64,000 nucleotides of DNA from Geomonas subterranea (GTDB lineage: Bacteria > Desulfobacterota > Desulfuromonadia > Geobacterales > Geobacteraceae). Positions 32,743-41,004 of the stretch are shown in pieces. Every line of letters begins with the position of its first letter. Position 1 is the first letter of the stretch. The stretch is from NCBI RefSeq assembly GCF_019063845.1, contig NZ_CP077683.1, positions 2,046,001 through 2,110,000 on the forward strand. The letters are read 5' to 3'. The notes beneath the pieces were generated by a model that searched no databases, was not told where the DNA came from, and worked only from the letters and a program-made list of their open reading frames with translations. A program made the position numbers and the translations under genes.

Positions 32743-33668
32743 TCATTCCCGCTTTTCATCGTAGTCCACTGAGATCTCTTTCACGTCATCAATAAGGTCT
32801 GCCAGCCTATTGGCAACCTTCGCATAGATCGCGGCAGCTGAATCGTCTTCGATATCACCTTGCGTATGAGGCTCTTGGAAAGATGGTAAAGCGTTGCAGC
32901 AATATGGGATTCATCGCCCCCCCAGTTTCGTCGGTGCGGAAAAAACTCCTCCGGCTTCCGCAATGAAGCCGGTTCAAGCTGCAGCAAACGCCACGATTGC
33001 ATTTCCCTCTTCGCCATAAGAGCCGTCGGGTTCTCAGCTGCATTCGCCGTGGACAGAACTGTCCTCGGTAAAGCAGCAGCCAGAATAGATCGCAGCATTC
33101 CCGCTCCGCCGCCCTGATGTAGTTTTATGACTCGATCTTCCCCTCTCCCTTAGTGGAAATGAAGTCACCGCCGCTTCTTCTTCCTTGCTGCGCTGTTTCG
33201 CCAAGTTAATGCCGTGTGAGGGAAGAGCAAGTGTTTCACCGGTTCGCCCTTTGCGTGAGTTAGTTCCTCTCGCAGCAGTTCCAGCCCACCAGTTTTGTGA
33301 TTGTTGTCGGTTCGATAACCCAACGCCAGCGAGTACCGCAGCGAGGTGATGCTGGCCGTCGCCTCCTGCCCCGGATCATCAAGAACGCGAAGAGGGACAA
33401 TCATTTCTGTCTCAAATGTCATCTTACTACCGAACCCATTGCCTACACGATGGGAAAGAGATCGAATATCGGAAGTACGCCCTTCTTCATCACGCAATGA
33501 TTTCGCGGCATCCAGGCGGTTTTTCTGATAGTGCGCTCAAAAACATCATCACGTCGAATAGGTTCGATTTGCCGGCGCCATTCACGCCAGCAATGCATGT
33601 AAATGGCCCGAACTTAACATCCACGTCGATTAAGTTTGAAGCCGGATACCCTTAGTCTGGTTAGCATA
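32743..33668 (-). pseudogene. Decayed AAA-family ATPase gene (SMC/RecF-like N-terminus), several frameshifts and truncated
   Basis: Minus-strand reading starts MLTRLRVSGFK at 33668. After a 1-nt frameshift it continues FGPFTCIAGVNGAGKSN (Walker A). A second shift near 33515 leads to DAAKSLRDEEGRTSDIRSL and on to HLLFPHTALTWRNSA. Further shifts link GGGAGMLRSILAAALP with SLRKPEEFF and finally VANRLADLIDDVKEI, ending at a stop at 32743. The Walker B/signature half is missing. Each frame is collinear with one ancestral predicted-ATPase protein, so this is one dead gene. Confidence 0.72.
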
Positions 33669-34090
33669 TTGCTATCTCCCGTGAATACACGCTGCACCCT
33701 TGTCGCTCGAACTGAATAACATCGGAAGGTATTTTTGCGGCGTCCCCTCTCTCCCGGTTGCTGACCTGCCCTCTTCCTCCAGCATTGGCAAACTATCATG
33801 CCGAGACACACCGGTCAACCCACATCGCAGAAAACATTCCAGTTTACAGAATGTTGTGAGCACCGCAGTTTGTAGTCATAGCGATGAGCAACTGGAATTC
33901 ATGCAGTGGCACTCTGACTTTTTTGGCGCCATTTGCTTGCCATGAAAAAGCGATGCTCCTCCAGAACCCTTAGGTTATTACATAGTGAGGAAAACGGGGC
34001 AATGAACTGCTGGGGCATGCTTGTGAACCATCCCATCTCCTCCCTGTGTCGCCGCCTCGTACCTCGCCTGCCTCCTTCTAGAAGTTTGAG

Positions 34091-34099
34091 TTTTCCACA
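34091..34099 (+). other. DnaA-box-like 9-mer
   Basis: TTTTCCACA differs from the consensus TTATCCACA at one position. It lies 9 bp before the first iteron. Confidence 0.4.
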
Positions 34100-34107
34100 G
34101 CCTTCCT

Positions 34108-34272
34108 TGAAAATTTGTCACAATAGCCTGAAAATTTGTCACAATAGGAACTGCTGTGGATAACTCCAGAAGGCATTGTCTTACAACACATAATTTCAAT
34201 TTTGGAGCAGAAACTTCATTTTCGCGAGCTTGAAAATTTGTCACAATAGGGGGTGAAAATTTGTCACAATAG
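34108..34272 (+). repeat. Four 19-bp iterons
   Basis: TGAAAATTTGTCACAATAG occurs exactly at 34108-34126, 34129-34147, 34231-34249 and 34254-34272. The pairs have periods of 21 and 23 bp (about two helical turns), with all copies on one strand. Such phased direct repeats are typical binding sites of plasmid replication initiators. They are too few and too close for a CRISPR array (2-4 bp gaps). Confidence 0.75.
34155..34163 (-). other. Perfect DnaA box
   Basis: The minus strand reads TTATCCACA, the consensus DnaA box, between iterons 2 and 3. It supports an origin-like function of the repeat region. Confidence 0.55.
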
Positions 34273-34466
34273 CCTTCGCCTATTTATATACTAAACGTTT
34301 TTATAAACTAAAAAACAACAACTACTGTGACGTTGTCGTTTTTAAGCAAAAAACCCCGTTAGAACGACCACATCACGTCCCAGTCCCGTTAGTAAGCGCC
34401 GATATCCCTCGACTCATCCCCCCTTGGCCGTCAAAGCTCGATATAACGGTCCTTGAATCCCCACTC

Positions 34467-34706
34467 CTACCCCAGAACCTGCCCGTCGCAATCACTCAAA
34501 ATCTTCTGAAAAATTGGCGCCATTCTTTTGGCGTCAAAAAGTCTGTTGCGCTTGTACATATCCGAGGCCCCCCTAGGGCCTTCAATAGGCATTTCAACTA
34601 GAATCTGAAATTCTGATTTGATAATGCTATCTTGCGAGAGAAAAATTGGAGTCCAGCCCTTCCTTCTAATCCTAAATCCATCGTCGGGACTACGGATATT
34701 TCCCAT
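34467..34706 (-). CDS. Doubtful 79-aa frame
   Basis: Opens MGNIRSPDDGFRIRRKG and closes FQKILSDCDGQVLG. No SD is visible and no family is recognised. It lies in an otherwise non-coding accessory stretch and may be a fragment of an element gene. Confidence 0.25.
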   Translation of the reverse strand: MGNIRSPDDGFRIRRKGWTPIFLSQDSIIKSEFQILVEMPIEGPRGASDMYKRNRLFDAKRMAPIFQKILSDCDGQVLG

Positions 34707-34865
34707 AAACCAAGAGGCTTGTGGTTATTGGCCACACCGCCCTCTCCACCACCTTGAGCGCGCCACCACAGCAACATATAAATCCGTAAAAACTGGCATT
34801 TAGCACATTGGCACACTTCTAGCTTTTAACAAAAAAAACCGAACAACATTTCAAAGGAGTAAAAA

Positions 34866-35129
34866 ATGCGACGTACTATTGATGGCAGGCGCTATGACAC
34901 GGAAACTGCAAACCAATTAGGCGCACGGCAGGGTGAGTTGAATCCATTCCTAGTTGAAGCGCTATATAGGACCCGGAGCGGTTGCTTTTTCAGAACGTAT
35001 GTCGACGATAAACATGAGCTGTACTCTCTGTGCCCCATGTCGAGAGAAGAGGCTCTGAGGTTTGCAGAGGAGAAGGGACTGGAAAGTGTAATTGATAAGG
35101 AATTCGCTGATCTCATACTGCCAGCATAA
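34866..35129 (+). CDS. Small plasmid/ICE-type hypothetical protein
   Basis: 87 aa, preceded by AAAGGAG at good distance. It begins MRRTIDGRRYDTETANQLG and continues VEALYRTRSGCFFRTYVDD and PMSREEALRFAEEKGLE. This layout (a TIDG.RYDTETA start, ALYRT..G.FF, then SREEAL) recalls a small family common on plasmids and integrative elements and of unknown function. It follows the iteron region, consistent with an element backbone gene. Confidence 0.6.
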   Translation: MRRTIDGRRYDTETANQLGARQGELNPFLVEALYRTRSGCFFRTYVDDKHELYSLCPMSREEALRFAEEKGLESVIDKEFADLILPA

Positions 35130-35275
35130 TTCGTTTGAATGGCAAAAAGCTCACTTCCATGAACTGGGGTGACTTTGTAAAGTTTCTCGATAACTGGCGT
35201 TACCATAGCGAGAGCGGAAGATTCTTCAACCGGAAGGCTCGCAGCACTGAGACAGCTAAAGGCTTAAATCGAATT

Positions 35276-35300
35276 GCGGCGGGGGAAGCCCCCCCGCCGC
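35276..35300. terminator. Strong G+C hairpin between converging genes
   Basis: GCGGCGGGGG-AAGCC-CCCCCGCCGC is a perfect 10-bp stem between the plus-strand 87-aa gene and the end of the minus-strand aminotransferase gene. T-runs are short on both sides (TCAATTT; AATTCG), so terminator efficiency is uncertain. Confidence 0.5.
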
Positions 35301-35443
35301 TCAATTTCTGTGGACCCTCAGCTGGCCGCGCCAACGGATTGCAAGGCAGACAGGCTTCGCGAATAGGTAGGAATTTGTCCTTCCGATGGAGCGTGGCACG
35401 AGGAATGTCTCCCGTTAAACAGATTTCCGCCCGCCCGCTACCT

Positions 35444-36682
35444 CTAGAACACGAGTTCGAGCTCCTGCAAACGCCTTTCGATCTCACCCACTATACGCCG
35501 TTCCTCTGCTTCATCTCCGGCGACGAAAGTGACGGAGAAGCGTATGTAATGGCCCACATCATCCCAGGGAACTGTGGAAATGAGGCTCCTGGTGGTGAGA
35601 AATTCGGAAAAAACTTCCGCCGAGCTAAACACGACTCCCGCTGCGGTCCCTTTTGGAATCTTGGCGTAAAGATAAAAGGATGCCTTCGGTTTCCGTACGG
35701 AAAAACCGACACGCCGAAGGGCGGCCACCAACAGTTCGTGACGACGTGAATATTTCGCGGCCGTCCGTGCTGAGATTTCTGGATGTTCCAGACAATAGAC
35801 GCCAGCCTTCTGGATGGCGGCAAACTGACCGGAGTCATTATTGTCTTTCACTGCCGCAAAGCCTTTGACAACCAACTCGTTACCGGCAAGGAAGGCGAGG
35901 CGCCATCCAGTCATATTGAAGGACTTGGAGTGCGAATGGATCTCGACGGCTACCTCCTTGGCACCGTTAATCGACAGGATGCTAAGAGGAGGTTCGCCAT
36001 CGAAGGTCAGGCCGGCATATGCAGCGTCTGCCACCACGATGATCTGGTTTTGGTGGGCGAAGTCTACTACCTTCTCATAGAATGCCTTGGTAGCCGTCGC
36101 CCCGGTGGGATTGTTAGGATAGTTCAGGTAGAGGAGTTTTGCGCGGCGACGCTGTTCCGCACTCAGGGAGTCCAAATCGGGAAGGAATCCGTTCTCCTCC
36201 AGGAGCGGCAGCTTGACAACGTTGCCCATCAAGGCCTCCGTCATGGTCCCTAGGACGGGATAGCCAGGCACCGTCAGGATTGCGATGTCACCAGGGTTGA
36301 TGAAGGCCAGGGGTAAGAGGGCCAGAATCGGTTTCGATCCGATGCCGTGGGTGACCTCACAGCTCGGATCGATGTCACGCACATCGTAAACCTTTTCCAG
36401 ATATTTGGCGGCAGCCTCCTTGAAGACTTCGATGCCATTGTCGGTGTAGCCACGGTTCTCAGGTTTCCCGGCTTCAATCCTGAGCACGTCAACGACTGCC
36501 TCATCAGCACCCCAGTCAGGCTCTCCTACTCCGAGGTCGATCAATTCAATGCCAGGGTTATTTCCCATGGCCTGCCGCTTCGCTCGCTTGATCTTTTCAA
36601 ACTTGTATAGGACAGTTTCCTTCCCAAAGCGACTCCCCCCGATTCGCTCTGCAAATAAAGTCTGAATGTAATTATTCGACAT
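35444..36682 (-). CDS. dapL: LL-diaminopimelate aminotransferase-type PLP enzyme
   Basis: 412 aa from ATG 36682 with AGGGAGG 8 nt upstream; TTG 36685 is discounted. Class I aminotransferase fold, fully DapL-like in length and motifs: DLGVGEPDWGAD, the N-terminal GIEVFKEAAAKYL, NYPNNPTGA and the PLP lysine in SHSKSFNMTGWR. DapL converts tetrahydrodipicolinate to LL-diaminopimelate for lysine and peptidoglycan. Because it lies in an accessory region next to an MFS transporter and not in a dap operon, a second copy or a different amino-acid substrate is possible. The MFS gene ends 49 nt upstream. Confidence 0.8.
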   Translation of the reverse strand: MSNNYIQTLFAERIGGSRFGKETVLYKFEKIKRAKRQAMGNNPGIELIDLGVGEPDWGADEAVVDVLRIEAGKPENRGYTDNGIEVFKEAAAKYLEKVYDVRDIDPSCEVTHGIGSKPILALLPLAFINPGDIAILTVPGYPVLGTMTEALMGNVVKLPLLEENGFLPDLDSLSAEQRRRAKLLYLNYPNNPTGATATKAFYEKVVDFAHQNQIIVVADAAYAGLTFDGEPPLSILSINGAKEVAVEIHSHSKSFNMTGWRLAFLAGNELVVKGFAAVKDNNDSGQFAAIQKAGVYCLEHPEISARTAAKYSRRHELLVAALRRVGFSVRKPKASFYLYAKIPKGTAAGVVFSSAEVFSEFLTTRSLISTVPWDDVGHYIRFSVTFVAGDEAEERRIVGEIERRLQELELVF

Positions 36683-36731
36683 CAACGAACCTCCCTTTTG
36701 TCTTCACAATAAACCACGATGTAACCTGAGA

Positions 36732-37973
36732 TTAAGACTGCTCTGCTTCAGCAACACCAACAGCGCGTGCCTCCCGACGAGGGATCTCTGAACGGAATAA
36801 CAGGACAGAGCATGCAGCTGCAGCCAACTCCAGTACGGCAAAGACGCTTAAAGCTGCGGGGAACCCGAAGCGAAGGATCTCACCGAATATGAGACTGCCA
36901 AGCCCGAATCCGATGAATAGAGTGAAGACGTTCAACCCCATCGCTTGCCCCGGCCTTTCTCTTCCCAGGAACGTGACAACCCCGGCTAGCATCGGCTGGG
37001 TCATATCGTAACCGAGTGAAAGTATGGTGGCGACCAGGGCGGCGGCCACGAGCGGCAGATCCGCGAGCATCAACACAGCGGCGATACCGCCAAGGCCCAG
37101 CCCGATCGGCAGCAACCGACCGCGCCCCCATTTATCTGCCGCACGACCGATCACCGGTCCCAACAGGAACCCGGGAACCCCATACCCCAAGAGGGCGACA
37201 CCAATACCAACGGGCCCGAGTCCATACCTCCTCTCTAAATACACGCCCAGCCAGGTGAACAGACCAGAGTGGAAAATTGAGTTCAAGAATACATAGCCAT
37301 AAGTGCATCGTCCGCGGGGTGTGCTCAACAGGCTCTTATACCCCCGCAGTAGATCTCGGAGTGAGCCGGCCACCGGATTAAAGGACGCAGCCAGAAACGG
37401 CCGATGCGGCAGGAACAGCAGCAGGATAAGTAGCCCTACGCCTCCAATCACCAGGAAAATGCCTCGCCAACCGATAACTGGCACCATAACCGCCCCCAAT
37501 GTCGATCCGAAGGCCATCCCTCCAGCCATGGCACCAAAGAGCCAACCGAGCGGTCGCCCCCGTTCCTCGGAAGGGAACATCCTGGCAACGACCACAAGAG
37601 CAAGCGGCACCACACCGCTGGCCCCTACTCCGGTAAGGAGTCGCCACAGCAGCATCTGCCCAACGGAGGTTGCTGTCGCCGTTAATGCAGTTAAGACCGC
37701 AAACGCAGCTAGCGACGCCGGGATGATGCGATGAACTCCTACCCTGTCAGCAAGGAGTCCGTACATGAGTGTCGCAATACCGTAAGGGATAAGGTAAGCG
37801 GGGATGACAGCGCCGACACCTTGAACCGATGCACCAAAAGTACGGGCCAATTCGGGTATAATCGGTGCGACCATAAAGGCTTGAAAAAATATTATGAAGG
37901 TTGCGAATGCCAGTATCCGCAGCAGTCGCTCCCGTTCGTCATTACCGGAATGTGGGGTTGTATGATCTGTCAT
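36732..37973 (-). CDS. MFS transporter
   Basis: 413 aa with about 12 hydrophobic helices and the MFS loop motif LLADRVGVHRIIP between helices 2 and 3; the equivalent in the second half is IGRAADKWGRGRLLP. SD GGAGGAG precedes ATG 37973. The fold resembles drug or small-metabolite exporters. Substrate unknown. It sits upstream of the DapL-like gene (49-nt gap), probably cotranscribed, and has a candidate sigma-54 promoter at 38044-38059. Confidence 0.85.
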   Translation of the reverse strand: MTDHTTPHSGNDERERLLRILAFATFIIFFQAFMVAPIIPELARTFGASVQGVGAVIPAYLIPYGIATLMYGLLADRVGVHRIIPASLAAFAVLTALTATATSVGQMLLWRLLTGVGASGVVPLALVVVARMFPSEERGRPLGWLFGAMAGGMAFGSTLGAVMVPVIGWRGIFLVIGGVGLLILLLFLPHRPFLAASFNPVAGSLRDLLRGYKSLLSTPRGRCTYGYVFLNSIFHSGLFTWLGVYLERRYGLGPVGIGVALLGYGVPGFLLGPVIGRAADKWGRGRLLPIGLGLGGIAAVLMLADLPLVAAALVATILSLGYDMTQPMLAGVVTFLGRERPGQAMGLNVFTLFIGFGLGSLIFGEILRFGFPAALSVFAVLELAAAACSVLLFRSEIPRREARAVGVAEAEQS

Positions 37974-38043
37974 ATCTGCTCCTCCGTACGGTCGAATGGT
38001 CTTTCCACCAACCTATTCCTTTAACTCAACTAGAAATACCTTT

Positions 38044-38059
38044 GGCAGCTTCTATGCCA
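38044..38059 (-). promoter_or_regulatory. Candidate sigma-54 promoter of the MFS-dapL pair
   Basis: The minus strand reads TGGCATAGAAGCTGCC, with GG and GC 12 nt apart as in -24/-12 promoters and one deviation from TTGC. A start near 38032 would give a leader of about 60 nt. It is the same variant type as the gltB element. Confidence 0.4.
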
Positions 38060-38222
38060 GCCTGATTCGCGCTAGATAAACCACTGATATTCAATATGAG
38101 CCACCCTCCCCCTCTGCAGGCCCACTCCCTTCTTGCAAGAGAATATTCTTCACATATCGCAATATTCCGCATTTCTCAGCCCCCAGTCAGGTTCTACAAA
38201 TTTCAGCGAGAGCGTGGGTGGG

Positions 38223-38384
38223 ATGTCGAACTCGAAAAAACGGCGCGAGGACGGAAGGAGTCTTGGCAAGTTTCAGCAGCAGTCAGAGCGGATGATGGCG
38301 ATCCAGGAACAACTTCGCCATGCAGAGAAATTTGTTGGAGAGATGGCTGCGATCCTAGCACATGAGATATGCAATCAGGCGATG
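38223..38384 (+). pseudogene. Fragment of a histidine-kinase dimerisation domain
   Basis: In one plus frame MAIQEQLRHAEKFVGEMAAILAHEICNQ matches, split over two halves, the usual HisKA pattern (L..AEK...GEMAAG.AHE). Before and after, similarity stops and no ATPase lobe follows. It overlaps nothing on this strand but abuts the end of the minus-strand operon. Likely debris left by rearrangement. Confidence 0.35.
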
Positions 38385-38385
38385 C

Positions 38386-38898
38386 TCAAGGGTAGTCTTT
38401 CGGGCCTACTATCGCGCTTCCTTTTAGAACGCTTAGCGTCAGTGAAAGGTTGCCTTTGTCGATGGGGCGGCACGACTCGATGATCGCTTTGAGGGACTTG
38501 TAAAGTAGGGTACCTCCGACGACTTCAGAGAGAACTTCACAAAATCTATTACGTGGTACCAGGGTCTCAAGTTCCATCAGTCCTTCGATGTTTTCCAAGG
38601 TGATGTCCCTGCATATCTGGCGAACAGACTCCTTGTTGCATATGTCCGGGTAGGCTCCGGCAAGATGCCTAATGGACCTTTCGCCGGCAAGATACCTGAG
38701 CATGGCACTCACCTGCATATTCGTGGCAGCCGCAAGTTCAGATACCCAAGCATCGAAGGAATTAGCCTCACTTTTCCATAAGCCTTGGTCCTCAACCGAA
38801 CAGAGTTCTGCGGCTATCTCCCTCCACCCCTTGGCCCCTCCGCGTATTCGACCGATCACCTCGTTCTGCCGAGGCTTTTCGCTACTTCTTTGTTCCAT
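38386..38898 (-). CDS. Hypothetical protein at the end of the nitrogen operon
   Basis: 170 aa with SD GGGGAAGGG, 21 nt after the LOG gene stop, so probably the last gene of the long operon. Helical, with motifs such as SFDAWVSELAAATNMQVSAM and YLAGERSIRHLAG that look like a small helical DNA- or protein-binding region. No family recognised. It may be truncated, since unrelated HisKA debris lies just beyond its stop. Confidence 0.55.
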   Translation of the reverse strand: MEQRSSEKPRQNEVIGRIRGGAKGWREIAAELCSVEDQGLWKSEANSFDAWVSELAAATNMQVSAMLRYLAGERSIRHLAGAYPDICNKESVRQICRDITLENIEGLMELETLVPRNRFCEVLSEVVGGTLLYKSLKAIIESCRPIDKGNLSLTLSVLKGSAIVGPKDYP

Positions 38899-38919
38899 TC
38901 AAACCCTTCCCCTGTGACC

Positions 38920-39510
38920 TCAAGTGTCGGCAAATCCGAGTGCCCATCCAACCTTGTCGAGATGAGGCTGCTGGAAACGTGACATAGCCTGAAGTAATTC
39001 CGCGGGTTCAGCTGAAACCGCGAGGGTTTCGATCGTAGCTGGCGGCGCAAACTGTTCTTCGATCATATGGCTGAAGAACCCTAGGAACCGGTCGTAGTAC
39101 CCTTCAATGTTCAGCAGCCCGCAAGCCTTATGGTGAATGCCGAGCTGAGACCAAGTGAGGATCTCGACGAGTTCCTCGAGAGTGCCAATGCCGCCGGGCA
39201 AGGCGATGAAGCCGTCTGCGAGTTGCGCCATCAGTGCCTTGCGCTGGTGCATCGACTCTACGATGTGAAGCTCGCTCAGGTGCTTGTGGGCCAGCTCCTT
39301 CTCAACGAGCAACCGTGGAATGACGCCAGTCACCCTGCCGCCTGCATCCAAGACGGATTGCGCCAGAGCCCCCATGAGTCCTACGCCCCCCCCGCCGTAC
39401 ACGAGTTCCATGTCGGCATGTACCAGTGAGCGGCCAAGTTCCCGCGCGGCATCCACATAGGCCGGTCGCATACCGGGACTGGATCCGCAAAAGACACAGA
39501 TACGTTTCAT
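38920..39510 (-). CDS. LOG-family nucleoside-monophosphate phosphoribohydrolase
   Basis: 196 aa from ATG 39510 (ATGA overlap with pyrR; GGAGG SD). Family landmarks: VFCGSSPG, YGGGGVGLMGALA and the PGGIGTLEE catalytic loop. LOG enzymes cleave the N-glycosidic bond of AMP or cytokinin ribotides, releasing base and ribose-5-phosphate. Coupling to a phosphoribosyltransferase gene suggests handling of a nucleotide or base related to the pathway upstream. This last point is inference. Confidence 0.88.
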   Translation of the reverse strand: MKRICVFCGSSPGMRPAYVDAARELGRSLVHADMELVYGGGGVGLMGALAQSVLDAGGRVTGVIPRLLVEKELAHKHLSELHIVESMHQRKALMAQLADGFIALPGGIGTLEELVEILTWSQLGIHHKACGLLNIEGYYDRFLGFFSHMIEEQFAPPATIETLAVSAEPAELLQAMSRFQQPHLDKVGWALGFADT

Positions 39511-40067
39511 GCACAAGCCTCCGATAACTCTGCCATGCGGACCAAGGCGACGGTCTGGGGTACGCGATCATCTCCGTACTTCACCTCAATATCCTCAGCC
39601 CGAGACGTCGGGAGACTGCGCCCCACATAATCCGGGCGTATCGGAAGCTCGCGATGGCCACGGTCGATTAGGACTGCGACCTGTATGTTACGCGGGCGCC
39701 CCAACTCGAAAATTGCGTCAATCGCAGCCCGAACGGTGCGCCCGGTGAAAAGTACGTCATCGATCAGAATCACCTGGCAGTCGTTGACCGAAAAGTTCAT
39801 CTCGGTCTTCCCCACTACTACCTTACGACGACTTGCAATGTCATCTCGGTGCATGGCGATGTCGACCGTTCCTATTGGCACCTTGCAACTGGTTATGTCC
39901 TGAAGCTTGTGCTGCAGCAATACAGCCATGTAGTCGCCGCCGTTTGATATGCCGACCAATACCAGCTTGTCGCCCCCCTTGTTGCGCTCAAAAATTTCAT
40001 GGGCGATCCTGGTGAGAATTCTGTCTATGCCCGCCGCGTCCAACAGCTCATTTCTGTTCGTGACCAC
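39507..40067 (-). CDS. pyrR: PyrR-type uracil phosphoribosyltransferase
   Basis: 186 aa from GTG 40067, chosen because GGGGAGGG lies 5 nt before it and the length then matches PyrR (about 180 aa). The PRPP loop VILIDDVLFTGRTVRAA and the following RPRNIQVAVLIDRGHRELP are near-typical PyrR. Known PyrR binds pyr leader RNA and makes UMP from uracil and PRPP. No pyrBC genes adjoin, so here it may act as a salvage enzyme or as a repurposed regulator. It overlaps the LOG gene by 4 nt. Confidence 0.82.
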   Translation of the reverse strand: MVTNRNELLDAAGIDRILTRIAHEIFERNKGGDKLVLVGISNGGDYMAVLLQHKLQDITSCKVPIGTVDIAMHRDDIASRRKVVVGKTEMNFSVNDCQVILIDDVLFTGRTVRAAIDAIFELGRPRNIQVAVLIDRGHRELPIRPDYVGRSLPTSRAEDIEVKYGDDRVPQTVALVRMAELSEACA

Positions 40068-40104
40068 GCTTCCCTCCCCCAGTGCACCGCCCAATCCATT
40101 CGTC

Positions 40105-40524
40105 CTATTCACTTTTGTCACCCTTGGCTGCCGTCAAGATGGCTTCGGCCAGCCGCTTTTTTCGGGAAAAATATTCTCTGAGCACATCTTCCCACTGCAT
40201 GCCCGGATAGACCCTGCGCAGGGCCTCATCGCGGCCTGGGCAGCCATTGCTGCGCATGCAGCAGTAAGCAAGGGACCCGTAGCAGACTTCACTGGCGCTC
40301 CAGTCCGGAAGATTCTCCGCAGAGAATTCCTCCTTCAACCGCACAAAGTCCCCGGCGGGCATCCCGATCTCGGCCAGCATCTCATCTCTGGTGCATTTAA
40401 AGCCAGGTGGCATTGCGTGAACCTCTTTGCAGCAAAAGGCCAACGCACGGGCATCGCCCCCCATACAGACGGGGACAGGCGCGTCCTCCCACCCTGGCTG
40501 GTTTCTTGTCTTATGTTGATTCAT
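40105..40524 (-). CDS. Cysteine-rich protein of unknown function
   Basis: 139 aa from ATG 40524 (GGAAG SD; GTG 40533 possible). Cysteine groups VCMGGDARALAFCC, FKCTRDEM, VCYGSLAYCCM and NGCPGRDEA (eight Cys) suggest a bound metal or Fe-S cluster. The CMGGD.RAL..CC start recalls Cys-rich proteins of methanogens, but I am not sure of the family. It lies inside the long operon before pyrR. Confidence 0.6.
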   Translation of the reverse strand: MNQHKTRNQPGWEDAPVPVCMGGDARALAFCCKEVHAMPPGFKCTRDEMLAEIGMPAGDFVRLKEEFSAENLPDWSASEVCYGSLAYCCMRSNGCPGRDEALRRVYPGMQWEDVLREYFSRKKRLAEAILTAAKGDKSE

Positions 40525-40572
40525 GCCAGTCACTTCCGATCATTTCTTTTGTCATCTCTGCACACCCTCAGC

Positions 40573-40791
40573 CTAAGACTGAGCAACTGCGGCAGCCCCG
40601 TTAACCGCAGCCTGCTGTCTCTCCGTCGCAAACAGGATCTGATAGGACAACTGGTTCAGCCGCCCCGACAGATTCATTACCCTCGCGGCAAGCGCATGCC
40701 CCTCAGCCGTAGAAAGTAGCGACAGATCCGGAATCTTGAGAAGCCCGGCCTTTAGTTCCAACTCTTGTAATTGGCTGTTTATCTCGTTCAT
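40573..40791 (-). CDS. Small helical operon protein
   Basis: 72 aa from ATG 40791, with GGAG 6 nt upstream; the alternative ATG 40803 directly follows the previous stop. One long amphipathic helix pair (LQELELKAGLLKIPDLSLL, LSGRLNQLSYQILFATERQ). No family recognised. Tight spacing with the ribbon-helix-helix-like gene upstream suggests a paired role. Confidence 0.5.
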   Translation of the reverse strand: MNEINSQLQELELKAGLLKIPDLSLLSTAEGHALAARVMNLSGRLNQLSYQILFATERQQAAVNGAAAVAQS

Positions 40792-40803
40792 GCTGTTCTC
40801 CAT

Positions 40804-41004
40804 TCAACCTTGCACAACGTCAGTCTGCGTGTACCGGTGGACGAGCTTGCCGAAAGCCTCCCTCAGCACGTCAGAAATGCCTGGCCCACCTTTACTTGAA
40901 ATATCGTGGAAGTTCTCCAACTCAACATCGCTCACCCTGAATGAGATGACGTGCTTGCGGGACGGCTCCCGGTCACTTTCCCTCATCGCTCTTCTTCTCG
41001 CCAT
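40804..41004 (-). CDS. Small ribbon-helix-helix-like protein
   Basis: 66 aa from ATG 41004 (AAGGAG SD). The segment KHVISFRVSDVELENFHDIS then GISDVLREAFGKLV fits a ribbon-helix-helix DNA-binding unit with a basic N-terminal arm. It starts within the end of the MBL-fold gene (32-nt overlap). A local repressor role is plausible but unproven. Confidence 0.5.
   Translation of the reverse strand: MARRRAMRESDREPSRKHVISFRVSDVELENFHDISSKGGPGISDVLREAFGKLVHRYTQTDVVQG

Larger units (their letters stand above)
33669..34865. other. Non-coding region with origin-like repeats
   Basis: About 1.2 kb with no convincing gene (one doubtful frame at 34467-34706). It holds four 19-bp iterons (34108-34272), two DnaA-box-like 9-mers and an A+T-rich tract (about 34278-34330) next to them. 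Together these look like a plasmid-type replication origin. Confidence 0.5.

Noticed and set aside
34108-34272. CRISPR array
   Set aside because: Repeats are 19 bp with gaps of 2-4 bp inside each pair and 83 bp between pairs. There are no spacers of uniform length and no cas genes. Iterons fit better.
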